A stretch of DNA of 64,000 nucleotides from Flammula alnicola (lineage: Eukaryota > Basidiomycota > Agaricomycetes > Agaricales > Strophariaceae). Made by a program: the position numbers and the translations under genes. Each line of letters starts with the position of its first letter. Position 1 is the stretch's first letter. The notes beneath the pieces were generated by a model, which saw only the letters and a list, made by a program, of their open reading frames with translations, ran no database searches and was not told the DNA's origin. The stretch covers positions 248,001 through 312,000 of the forward strand of contig JADNRV010000024.1 of NCBI GenBank assembly GCA_015499995.1. The letters are read 5' to 3'. Shown piece after piece: positions 1 to 11,161 of the stretch.

Positions 1-2186
1 TCGCATCTTGCTATTCATCCATCTAAAGTTCTGAGGTTCTTCGTTCTCTTCGTCTCCCAAGGTTTGAAATTGAATCACTTTTCAACAGAGAATTCTAAAC
101 ATAAGCGACCTTACGCGACTGGATGAAACTTAATAATAGAGTTGAATGTCCCGCAGTCTGTCAAGCAAGATCGCCATGTGGTCCGGTCTGACCCCATCGA
201 TACCCTTCTCACGAGGTGGCAGTAGTTTCTGCAGACCTTCTCCATATCGTATCAAAGCTATCCGAACCATCATTGGCAAGAAGAACGCGAAGGACCATTT
301 AGCTTTCCTGCAAGATTTTCCCTAAGCCCCCGCTATCCAAGGAAGCGATGATCCGATTATCACTGGCGGCTATTATCTGCCAGCCAATTCACTGCCCATG
401 GGGTTTCAAGGAATGCAAGTTCTATATGTTTATGCATGATGTCTAGATCGGGTAACGATGAAGTTCATTCTTATTTTACTCGTCCTTCAAACCCGAGAAC
501 TGAATGTAAACTATAGAGGACAAATGAAAGTGGGCTACGAGGGCCTTGGATCCGGTCAAGAGGATATGCAAACGCAAAGAATGAAATCATGCATACCCTC
601 AATCTGATGGGGCGGACAGCATTTGACGGCCGCACTAAGATGGCGGATGTAACAGTGAGAAAAGCAACGGTTTGAAAATAATATGACGGCAGCTCCGAGC
701 TCAGTTCGGGTATTGGCGCTGAGCATGGCCAGGCATGACCGCTCATCGATCATCCGCCAGAATTTGTTGCATTCTTTCGTTGCCGGAGCAGGACACGATA
801 GATCTGGCGGAACTCGAGACAATTCGGGGATGCGCTCACCGGGACCGTACATACCTGTGTGGCGTTCAAAGCGCTGGTTGGGAATGACCCGTGACCGTCG
901 ACTACGGTGCGCATAGAACCACCGACAGCAGGCCGATTCAGAGCGACACTCTTCGGCGGAAAACATTTCTCCCACTGCCAAGGCCGATTAATTTCATTCT
1001 TGTTTTCACATGGGGAAGCGTGGTCAATTCGGGAGTTCCTGGCCAGATGGATTGGAGAAGGCTGGACAAAGTCATGCGGTTGGGAGAACATCAAAGAGGA
1101 GAAATTTATATATATCCTAGCAACGTAAATAAAGTGTTCTAGAGTTCCGCGCCGAGTGCCCACTGCGCCAAAATTACATTATTATTTATGGAGGGTCCAT
1201 GAGGATGTGTTGCTGGCATGCGGTAGATAGAAGTCTAGACTCCAGAGCGCGACGGCGACCAAGTGCTTTAGAAAAATAGTGTGGGGACAAACGCTACGCA
1301 TTCCGCAAGATTGATGGTCGAACCCGACGTTCGAGTCTCCTCTAGATGCATATCTCGTCTTACTGGACTCGAGAACGTCTTCTCCGCCCAAAAAAATTAC
1401 TCATGAAGCATTGCACATTGATTGCACAGATACAGCACTTAGGCAAGTTGGACCCTGAGTATATTAGACGCCCAGACTCCCGGCGCCTGCGCCCAGGTAC
1501 GCCGAGTGGATGTGTCGGTAGCGCTTATTTTCACGATGAAAACGGTGCTTCCATGGACACGCTTCAGGGGATCATGGAGCAGTATTTCGGTATCCATTGA
1601 CGCTAGTGTTATTAATGTTCATCACGGGTAATCTTTGGGCGATCTGCTTTTTTGCACAAATCAATCCTACAGGACCATCGGACACAAATAGCTGGAGCAC
1701 CAGACGTAATAAAGTTGCGCTACTCCGAGCTGTCTAAAAACCAATACTCGTTAATTAAGTATCGTGGCTTCTGCGCGTAAAGCTCGGAGCTCCGAGAAGG
1801 ATCTACGTGCAGTAGCTTCGAATAATCGCCGGGCAAGAACTGACAATGTCAACCGCCGGCAAGGCCTCTGCTATGATGTCTGCAGTGAATAAAAATATGT
1901 TTTGTATGTCATCTGACGAGAGGGGGGTCCAGTGGTAGAGCATCGAGTACTCTAGTTAGCTGGTTTACGGATAATCTGAATTCCCGGTATGCTCTGTCAT
2001 TGACTAACAGTGGGAATGCCGTGCGATCACAACTTGTTGAGGACGTCGACGAATTTGCATCGTCGCCCGTTTACAATAACCTGAAGGACTTTGTAGTAAA
2101 AATGAAAACAACGAAGAACGAAGAACGAAGTAAACTAAACGCAGGTTGGTGAATTGGGCCAAAAATCGATGTGCCCATATGAAAAT
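1..2186. other. No recognisable gene
   Basis: Only short overlapping reading frames on both strands are present. None has a domain I recognise or a coherent intron-exon series. The stretch also holds the region downstream of the minus-strand cyclin gene. A motif at about 1924-1945 resembles a tRNA D-arm but no complete cloverleaf follows. Confidence 0.5.
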
Positions 2187-3085
2187 TCACATTGGAAGGC
2201 TGGGTCGTCGCAAAAGGATCTCGAATACTCTCTGTTTGAAGGAATACGTCCCCTGTCTCGTTATTGACGGTCTTTGTGCGTCATCTGGTCCTGTTGACTG
2301 CGGAGGGATAACATTAACCATCCTGTCCATGGCAGAGCTGGGGCGAGCCTCTCCATGTTCAAGTTCTGCGCATCTCGGCTGCGAACCCCAGGACGAAGAG
2401 TGATGGTTAACTTCTAAGACCTGAGTATCATGAGACGCGTCCTGGTACGCAGGTGGGGGAGGATTTAAACGCATGTCGTTTTCTTGGGCCCACTCGTCCG
2501 CAATGCAGTCGTCGGAATCCGAGGCGCTGTAGCAATATATGACTCTTTTAAACCAGGCAAACATCCCATGGTCAATCTGCACGTCCCACCGTAAAACGCG
2601 GCGGAGTTCCACCTCCATATTCACCAGCTCGTCGCATTCGAACTTGCCGTTCCCGATTCGCCACCAGAACCGCGGAGAACGGGGTGGGTTGTACATTACC
2701 TTGGCAGCGACGATGTAAGAAGCAAGGAATAGGCGGTAGGCGTCATCACCATATGCGACGCTGAATGGGCTTGCATCTTTGTACTGGCAGAGCAGAGTCA
2801 TGGCGGCGATTGCGACGGTAACATCCAAGTCGGACACACGGAGCGCCAAGGATATGTATGCGGAAAGGTGCTTTTGCCACGCTGAACGAGAGGATGGATA
2901 TGGATAGTTTGAAGAAGCGAAGAGATGGATAATGTAGTTGGTGCAGACCTTAGCCACTAAATCATAGTTGACGCTAGTCGGCGGTGACTGTCTGTCCTGT
3001 TGTGCGTGCGCCTGCCCTAATTTAGATCAATGAGGCACAACTTTAGGCGCCCAGGCTACTTACTGGAGGCATTTCTGGGATTCAT
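2187..3085 (-). CDS. Cyclin (fungal PCL/PHO80-like cyclin-box protein)
   Basis: Two exons: 3064-3085 (22 nt) and 2187-3016. The GTAAGT...TTAG intron joins them in frame into a 283-aa protein that starts at the ATG at 3085. The large exon alone has no ATG near its start, which is why the short first exon was chosen. Residues of roughly 30-150 form one cyclin box: a helix with LFASSNYPYPSS, then the FLASYIVAAKVMYNP helix and the basic-acidic segment ending MEVELRRVLRWDVQI. The last 100 residues are acidic and Pro/Ser-rich without a second cyclin fold, as in single-box fungal cyclins. Such cyclins bind and direct a Cdk (Pho85-type in yeast) in cell-cycle or nutrient control. The family is inferred from motif pattern; the Cdk partner is not visible. 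It stands alone, with a tRNA 1.7 kb upstream. Confidence 0.72.
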
Positions 3086-4772
3086 GCAGAGCAAATGCAC
3101 AGAGCTGCCCGTTGGGATAGAAAGGCGACTGCTGGAGTCTCGATGACATACAATGAGTGATATAATTTCTGGGAGCTCGAGACATCGATCTCCTTTCCGT
3201 AAGAATGGAGTGCGTGGTGGTCCACTGGTAGAACTCTGTCACATCGATCGCTCGAGACGAGACGGTTTGGCCAAGGAAGATGCGAAAGCTTGTCTATGTT
3301 ACAATATTTTGAGGCATTTTCGAATATACATCTCAGTCTCGATAACTCTCGACAGCCAACATGGCAGGGAACCAATAAATAACTGATGACATCCACTTCA
3401 AGTTCCGGTCTGAGATATCTTAGAAATTTGGACTCTGGAGTGCCTGGGATGCGATGAAGCGCAGGAAAACGCGAATTCACATGCGAGTGAAGCAAAGCTG
3501 CCGTATAAAAGAACAGAAGACAACAGAAGACAATTCGCATGGAGGAAGTCAACCTTGTGGCGTGAGCCTGATCAGGACAGCTCGGAAAATTGGATCGCCT
3601 TGGCATCGCCGGTAAACAAGTAGAATTCACAACTTCGGCCTCTAACGGCCTATATCAATGGGACTTGTTTATACTGGCCCACGCACGAAAGAAATCGTAA
3701 CGATTAATCGAAGGTACTCGAAGCTATTTTACGACTTTTTTTTGTTCTCCATGCTACACATGTACAAGTCTGAGACGCATATATCTTTTCAGATAACTTG
3801 ACGCGGCACAACGACTGATCGGAAACTGTCTGATCCGTGTGAAGAATATCCGGGAATACTCCGAGTCTAAAATGTTTAAACGCCCGTGGGAATTCGCTGA
3901 AATTACTGGTCAGTGGTCCCATTGCGACGACTTGCAACCTACGGATCTTTTCCATATTCCTCTCGGTCCCGCATCGTCCAGAGCTTGTCTAAGCCCTCGT
4001 CAAAGTGGACATAAGTTATATTCGCGTTTGAATTTGGAGGTGTATCTTATTGAGGTGTATCTTATTGTAGAGCGATTTTTACTCTATACTGTTCTATAAC
4101 ACTGACTGAGAGCGCAAAACAGCGTTTCGATTGAAAGCCGACGCAACATAGGCGACCATGTGCACAGCTGTGCACAGGGCCTTTCCTCATATACTACCAT
4201 TTTCTGAATTGGAAATGTCCATTCAATATCAATCTGGAATTCAACCGCCCTGCGACCGCTTGAAAACTCGTCTCGATCTTGGACGATCTGCGGCGACATT
4301 TTTTGTTTTTGTTTGCAAACGTGCAAGAGTCAGGAAAGATCGCGGAGGATGGTAACCAGGATAAATATTTCTTCCTGAAAACTGCAATCCCAGCTTGGAT
4401 TTTCCCGGAAATCCAGTCCAGATACTTACCCCCGCCTCGCCTGGTGGTTTCTGCTTTTACTTGCTCCTTGCATTCTAAAATTTCTATACCATGTCGACAG
4501 CAGGAGTCTCGTTCAGATGAACTCGATGTTTTGCGGTTGGGTGTAATACTGATACCGGCCTTTATTGATATGTGCTTCGTCGCATCTTGTTCTATAGTCT
4601 GAACTTTATATGTCCTCATAGCGTTCGATATCACCCTTATTGGTTCTTTATCGACTCGTCATTTCAAGGAAGGGTTTCAGCGCTCCTGTCTGATCAAGAA
4701 GCCCTGTACTTACGAGAGGTTTGTTTCTGATTCTTCAATAAACTTATATATTCTTTGGAATGAACAAAAATG
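3086..4772. other. Intergenic, no gene seen
   Basis: Short frames only, none with a recognisable domain. It should contain the promoter of the cyclin gene next to 3085. A GTGGTCCACTGGTAGAAC motif at about 3215 resembles a tRNA A-box, but the rest does not fold as a tRNA. Confidence 0.5.
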
Positions 4773-4844
4773 AGCAGCATGGCGCAGTGGCAGCGCGCGG
4801 GGCCCATAACCCCGAGGTCACTCGATCGAAACGAGTTGCTGCTA
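4773..4844 (+). tRNA. Initiator tRNA-Met (anticodon CAT)
   Basis: A complete 72-nt cloverleaf without intron. The 7-bp acceptor stem AGCAGCA/TGCTGCT is perfect and followed by discriminator A. The D-stem is GCGC/GCGC, the anticodon stem CGGGG/CCCCG with loop CCCATAA, and the T-stem ACTCG/CGAGT with loop ATCGAAA. The A-T first acceptor pair and the ATCGAAA T-loop (instead of TTC) are hallmarks of eukaryotic initiator tRNA. It would deliver the first methionine on 40S subunits. Internal A and B boxes serve as the Pol III promoter, and a TTTT stretch about 30 bp downstream can end transcription. Confidence 0.95.
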
Positions 4845-7164
4845 TGATAAAGAAATAATATTCGTCATTATGCTTTTGCTGCATGATCTTCTTCGTTCAT
4901 AATCTCATTGGTTGACTTCAGGGATAGATTGGATCATTGGATGCATCATCGCACATCTCTGAGAGCTCTTTGCGAGCACGGGCGCGGGGCGAGCGAGTTG
5001 CCGAACGCCTTCAAAACAAACAAGGACGAAATTGACGAACGTGGACTACCGGTTGGAATTTGCAATTTTGGCTCGAAACCTGCAACTTGGAATATGCCAG
5101 CCACCTCACTGTAAGGCTCTCTTCATGTTTATGGCCTTGCGGTTTGACGCTTTCTCCCAGAAAATCGAGCAACGATCTTCCATAAAGTATTTCTGAGCCT
5201 CGTTTTGAAGATCTTTGACTGGCATGCATCAGGACAGAGAGTCCGAGTCGCAAGTTCGAATATTCATGCTTGCAAAGTCGGAGAGCGATCCCTTCGCTAG
5301 AACTCTGGATTCTGGAAACAGTGGAATCTGGATTGACGACAGGCCTGGCCCGAGTGCTCCCCCGGTGACGCCTCTGTATTCACGTAATTAGCCCAGTGCC
5401 GACGATCATAGAGGCAACGAAAGCATATACTGGACAGCCTGCGCCTCTGGATCTTCCTTTGGACCCGGATTTCTCGAAGACTGATTGGAGTGCGGAGTAC
5501 ACCCTAGGGTCGGAAGACACTTGGCTCGTCTATCCAGAATCTTTCCCCTTGCACACCTTAGAAGAATACCATTATTCGAGTACTCCATTGCAAAGCTCCA
5601 TCTACGAGTTACCCACAGCGTTCAATTCCTTGTGCGAAAGGATTCCGCGTCTCCTCTACCGTCCCGGTCTTCGTCTTATCCATTTAACAACGATCTCTTC
5701 CTTTTTTGAGTACAGGAAACTCTCGTGTTCCATCTACCACAAATGAACGTCTTCCATCCTCTGTTGAACAGGATACCTCACGCTATATTTTATTATTCAA
5801 CTTTCAACTGAACACCAGCTACTGATGGCATCCTTTCAAGCATCAAATGCCCTTGGTACACCATGCTGTGCTCTCTGGGACACCCTTCATGGTGAAGCCC
5901 AAGCAGAATGGAGGATCTCGAGGCTGGACGCTTTCGGATGCTTGATACTAGTGAAAATGCCCCATGTCATTCGGATTCGCAAAACTCTGGCTCTTCGGCA
6001 GTGCTTCAACAGTAGGCTTTCATGACATCCTCTTCCTGGTCAGGTTTCTGTCTGAATACGATTACCAGTGCCGTTCAACCGTTTCCATCCAATGCGTCGA
6101 GACTCTAGGATTTTTCAGCTTGGCGTCACTGCTGGAGACGTTTCAATAAATGCCTCATTTAGTAAAACCGTACAACGCGGTATGCTAGCGTTGTGGCCCT
6201 TCGTTTCTTGTCACTGTCCTATCATCCTGCTTTTGTCGTAGCACAAAGTCGCGAATAAAGCTTGTATGTAGGTAGATGAGGAATCGCATGAATTTATTTG
6301 CTATAATTATGGGACTCCGGAGAGACGAGGCTTTGGTGGCTGTGCACCACGATGCACTCTCTTGCCACCATCACCGTCGGTGACGGGCAGCTTGAAAGCG
6401 ACAGAAACCTTCAAGATGGACACAGCGCACTCTTTCTTCCGTAACACCCTCGCCGCTCACGATTTACCTCCAGGATTAAGCATTGCCGTCAGCACAGTAC
6501 GGCGGTAAGTACATTCCAGACTTCGGCGGCCTTCAAGCCTGCCGCGAAAGCGTGTGTCCAACGAGGCGTTTTATGTACGTTCTCGCAGCAGGGCTATGAG
6601 ATTGGAGACTCATTTCGCGCCATTTCACGGCCACAGATGTGTTCTGAGGCAACGTGTTTGTCGTCATATCACTGCCGAGCACAATCGAGGTGCCTCGTGG
6701 CTGAGGCTTGTGATCTATCTCCCTACTGTCAAGCCTTGTCTAATCTCCTTTGAGGTGAGAGCAGACTCTTTCAAGCCAGATCAAACCCGGACTTATGTTT
6801 CGAAACCTCGAGTAGAACTCAGTGGCAGGCTTGACGAGTATCAGATTGGCAGGGTGGACGCGCCGGACAACGTGTTGGCCTGCCAAGGTGGCGATCCGAG
6901 CACTTACGCGCGATAATCACGACCCTTGGAATACGCATTCACACCTAAGTTCGGTATCGTGCATCACCCACCATGCCTCGACGCAACCTCCTGGCATCTC
7001 ATTGATAATGCCTTAAGCTTCTTTTCCATGTCTTCGCATCCTCACCCTACCCACCAACACACTTGGTCTTCATTGCACTCATCGGAACACGAGCCTTCGA
7101 CATCCTATAGGACTTCATCCTCTCTATCTATTATATTCTTCACCCCCGTAGACCGTAGACAACA
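4845..7164. other. Long intergenic stretch before the WW-protein gene
   Basis: Several short plus-strand frames (for example about 5396-5746 and 6554-6916) lack recognisable domains and often lack an ATG. They may be exons of an unrecognised or decayed gene. The last few hundred bases are C/T-rich and directly precede the ATG at 7165, as expected for a basidiomycete promoter and 5' leader. Confidence 0.4.
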
Positions 7165-10100
7165 ATGAGCGCAACACCCCCCGGCACGCCGAGGCCAGCC
7201 TCGAAATGGGCCTCCCGTATGGGAGCAGCCATGCGCCGTTCGTCTACCATACTCAGTATCGCGCGCCCCTCGACACCTGCCTCTGGAGAGAGAGATAGTG
7301 ATTCCTCCTCTCTCAGACGAGTTTCCTCGCGTGATTCTCTGACTGCACCTACAGTCGTGACCCCTCCTCCTACTCAGCTGGTGTCCGTCCCAACCCCAAT
7401 CGCCGAGAGCCCAGCTCGCGAGGCAGAGGCCACGCAGCAGGAAACAGTCGGTCCATCGCCTCTAGCTCAGCAAACCGTGGTCGCAACTCAGCCCTCTGAA
7501 TCGACTATCGCTGCGTCTCCAGAACCCGTTCAGCCGGCGGTTGCCACCGAGCAAGAGCGGGCCACCAGTCCGATTGGTTATGTCCCTCCTCCAGTTATCG
7601 ATTCCTCTGTTGGAAATCCCGGCGCATTTACCGACGATCCAGAGGCGTTACCCCAGCCTGACGTCGTGAAAGACCCGTACGCAGCAAGCAACACGGGTCC
7701 TCCTCCGCCCCCTGCTGAGGAGCAAACCACGACTTCGGCTGAATTCGTCCCTCCTCCTGTCGTGGATTCTTCCGCTGGAAATCCCGGAGCCTTCACAGAA
7801 GAGCCTGCGACGTTGCCTCAGCCTGAAGTAGTGCAAGATCCTGATGCCGCAATTAACACGGCTCCACCACCGCCTGCTGAGGCGCATGCGGTCGAGGAAC
7901 ACGTAGTCGAGGAGCACGTAGTCGAGGCGAGAGAGGAGCCAGTCACAGCAGCCATCGAAGCACCTGTCCTCGAGCAGACCGTGTCTTACTTCGACAAACC
8001 CATGGCGGAGAGCATGCTTGACTTCGATCCTACCGAACATGTGCCGACCGAGTTCGTCGAGGCTGCCGATGCGAATACTTCCATCGCCGCGCCCGCGCCC
8101 ATACCGGAAGTGAAGCCGCAGGAGCCAGACTACGAGCAAGGTGAAGCAGCATCGTATTACCGAGGCGAACCATCCATGCCTATCGCTGAACCGCATCAGC
8201 CAGCCGCGGATGAATACCGCGGGGAGCACCAGAGCGAACCTGCTGCACGAGAAACGGGCCAGATGCCTGCACCTGCCTTCGGCACCACCGTCATGCCGAG
8301 CTACGACCTGCCCGAGTACATGAGTCCGGACATCTGGGGTGGTGCTTCGCACAACCAGAAGCCGCACAATGTGTGGGCGTCGTCTAGTGTGCCTCCTCGT
8401 GAACAGGAAGAGCAACGCCAGTACGTTGGATCGTTGCCCATTCCGATCCCTGTTCCGGTTGGAGAACCAAGTGGCAATGGACACGGTAGTCTTCACAGTC
8501 GAGCGTCGAGTTTCAAGTACGCCTTTCATTTTTCCAACCTGGGATTTTGATCAAGGTATTCATTATATTGCTTTATAGGATGCCGAACCCGCATCCCGAA
8601 ATTACTGAAGACCCTTTCGCCGATCCTGTCCCACCGATAATCGCTATCACGCAGTCGGAAGCACCACAGATGCCTCAGTAAGCTCTATTTCATCCTTTCT
8701 TACTTTGAAAGAGCAATATTTGACGAATATATTCATAGACCTGAAGTCTCTGAGCAACATTCTCAAATTCCGATTGAAACCCATGAAGATGCTCGAGGCG
8801 CAATTGTTATGCCATTGCCCGCATTCCACGAGGTCGTACCGCCACAGTAAGATTTTGTTAATACCCAGACTCGTTAGGCAGGCATTGACTGTCTACTTTT
8901 CCAAGGCCAATACATCAGATTCCATCGCAGCAGTCAAGTTTCGGAGGTAGCAGGATGCTGGAGACCGAGTACGTGTTTCACATGTGTACTATGTTGTTAT
9001 TTTACTGAGTCGCGTATTTTAGCGAAAGGATCCCTCTCCTGGCTCGTCCGACTACTCCCAACAAGCGGCCGAACTCCTACCTTCAGCCGGCACGTGTCCC
9101 AACTCCAACGAACCAGGCCTCCGTTTCGCCGTTGGCTTCATCATCGTGGAACCCGCATGGTGTCTCTAATCAACCTCGCTTGCACGAGCTTGGCTGGCTG
9201 GAGTACCACCTTCCAGATGGGACAATTTACTACGTACACCCTACGAGGCGCGTTACGACTGACGTCAATCTGCGCCTTGAACGTGTGCTGACTGCCGTCG
9301 AGGCCTGGATGGATGAGAGGCGAGATGAGACATTGGATGTCGGCGTTGAGGCGTGGTTGCGGGAAGTGAAGGACGGCAAGAAGGGCGGTGCAAAGGCGGG
9401 AGGAAGAGGAGGTAAGAAGGGTGACGTGGTGATTTACTTTGAGAGATATTGGGTCGATCATCACGCACGGACGGTCGTCAAGGATGATGAGGAGGACAGG
9501 AGGGTGATTGGGTATGTACGAGGACATATCCATGGACATGGAGGACATGGCAAGGGCAAGAAGCAAGCTGGAGCCAGTGCTCCTAAGAACGAAGAAGATC
9601 GTACGTCGTGATTGTTTTTCCTTCTTTCCTTCTACTGACGAGACTCTTTGTAGAGCTGGACATGGAGTATCGGTTCTGGTCGTTCATGGAAGCTCATCCT
9701 GCGCACACGGCCCTGCCTCACAAGTCCAAGGCCGAAGCGATGGACGTATTGACTTGGGCATGGACTGGTATGTTTCTTGCTCTATCATTTGTTGATGACA
9801 ATTAACGCGATTCCTCATAGATCGTCTCTTGCCTTCTCAACGCCCAATTCCTGCACCGTTCACTCAGGAAGAGTGTCAAGAGTTGATGGCTCTGCTCCGC
9901 TCGTTCGACAGCGGTATGTTACCTTTCATTGTGAAGACAGCATAAGCTAAGCGTGTAATTTTCTAGAAGGCCATCACGATGACCACGGCATTCGAACTCG
10001 CGTGGTTGCCCGGATCCTTCTCCGCGTCGGTAAGATAATTATCGTCAATTGACATAGCTGTCCTCTAAAATGACTTCTCTTAGCACTCTGGCGCCAAACT

Positions 10101-10892
10101 TACTTCCGCCCTAACAAACCGTTGCCAAAAGACGTTAGCTCAGCCGCCAACGCGCTGCCGGTCCAACATCGCCCTATCCGTCGGGCAATGTTCGACTTCC
10201 TTATCTCTTGTCTTTGCCTTGGAATTCCATACCTCTTCCTCGAGCGAGCAAGATTGTCCAGCCGCGTCGACCAAGAGTCTGGGATGTTCCGGAATGGAAG
10301 CCCTCTGATCGTTATTGGGGCATGTACCTGCTTAGTGGTAAGTCTCCTCCTTCCCCCACCCCCTTTCTTTTCCACCAAGTTGTAAACCGCATATACCCAC
10401 CTATCTTTCATGGGAAGGCTGCGATTGTGTTGAGCGCATCTGTGACCTTCCTTGCTTTGCCAGGTCTGGATAATGTCGCGCGGACTGCAGGCATGGTGGC
10501 GGTCATCTTTGCCGCATTCTCGATGGTTGCGACGGGGGTGGCTATCCTTAGACATAAGGCAGATATGGAACGCCCAATATCGCATGTAGGCATTGAGGGT
10601 CTGATGGTAATCTCGGTGTGTATCGATCTTGTTTTCTCTTGTGATGCATTGACTGAATACTCTATTATGCCAGAGGCGAACAGTTGCACTTTCCCTGCCG
10701 ATGGTGTTCCTCACGTACTCCCTTATCGGATTCATCACTGCCGTCGTCCTCTACACGTTCCGCGGCGCCTCTGTTGATGATCCGCACATGATCAAGAATT
10801 CGTTTGAGGACTATACTAGGTGGACCGTTGTGGGTGTCGTGGGTGTGCTTGCGGGAATAGTGACGACTTCGATGCTGGTCCTCCGACGATGA
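7165..10892 (+). CDS. WW-domain protein with C-terminal membrane segments
   Basis: Eleven exons join in one frame into 1046 aa: 7165-8516, 8579-8677, 8739-8846, 8906-8968, 9023-9600, 9654-9767, 9821-9913, 9967-10029, 10084-10337, 10418-10615, 10674-10892. Residues 1-540 are a low-complexity Pro/Glu/Ala tail with two near-identical blocks (VPPPV(I/V)DSS.GNPGAFT). At about 597-620 is a WW-like module (GWLEYHLPDGTIYYVHPTRR) in which the second signature Trp is absent. A basic Gly/Lys segment and a central conserved region follow. About 909-955 and 980-1046 hold several hydrophobic stretches that look membrane-spanning, ending in a short Arg-Arg tail. WW modules bind Pro-rich ligands, so a membrane-anchored adaptor with a long cytosolic tail is plausible. 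The ligand is unknown. It is convergent with the permease gene 270 bp downstream. Confidence 0.85.
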
Positions 10893-11161
10893 TCATTTTT
10901 CTTACCTCTGTATATACTAGGTTACATCTCCATTTTCCCTCTACTCATTCGTACGATATCTATCGCAAAAAAACCTTTCTCAGAGTCCCATTACCCGCGG
11001 AAATTTATTTGCTTCTCGCTGCATTTACTGTAGTTTGAATGGATGTATTTGACGAAATTATTCCAACCATGGATTATCATGCAAAGAGGACTCAGCAAGC
11101 CACAACCACTCAAGAAGTCTACAACTATTTATACCATGCGCTACAACTGCAGTTCTACCCA

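Noticed and set aside
1920..1995. tRNA-like GGTCCAGTGGTAGAGC motif
   Set aside because: Only an A-box/D-arm resemblance. No T-arm or B-box and no acceptor stem pairing.
3208..3280. tRNA-like GTGGTCCACTGGTAGAAC motif
   Set aside because: Resembles the start of a tRNA-Gly D-arm, but the anticodon and T-arms cannot be formed.
7648..8529. 293-codon minus-strand ORF
   Set aside because: Antisense shadow of exon 1 of the WW-domain protein, Arg-rich as expected from complement of its Pro/Glu codons.
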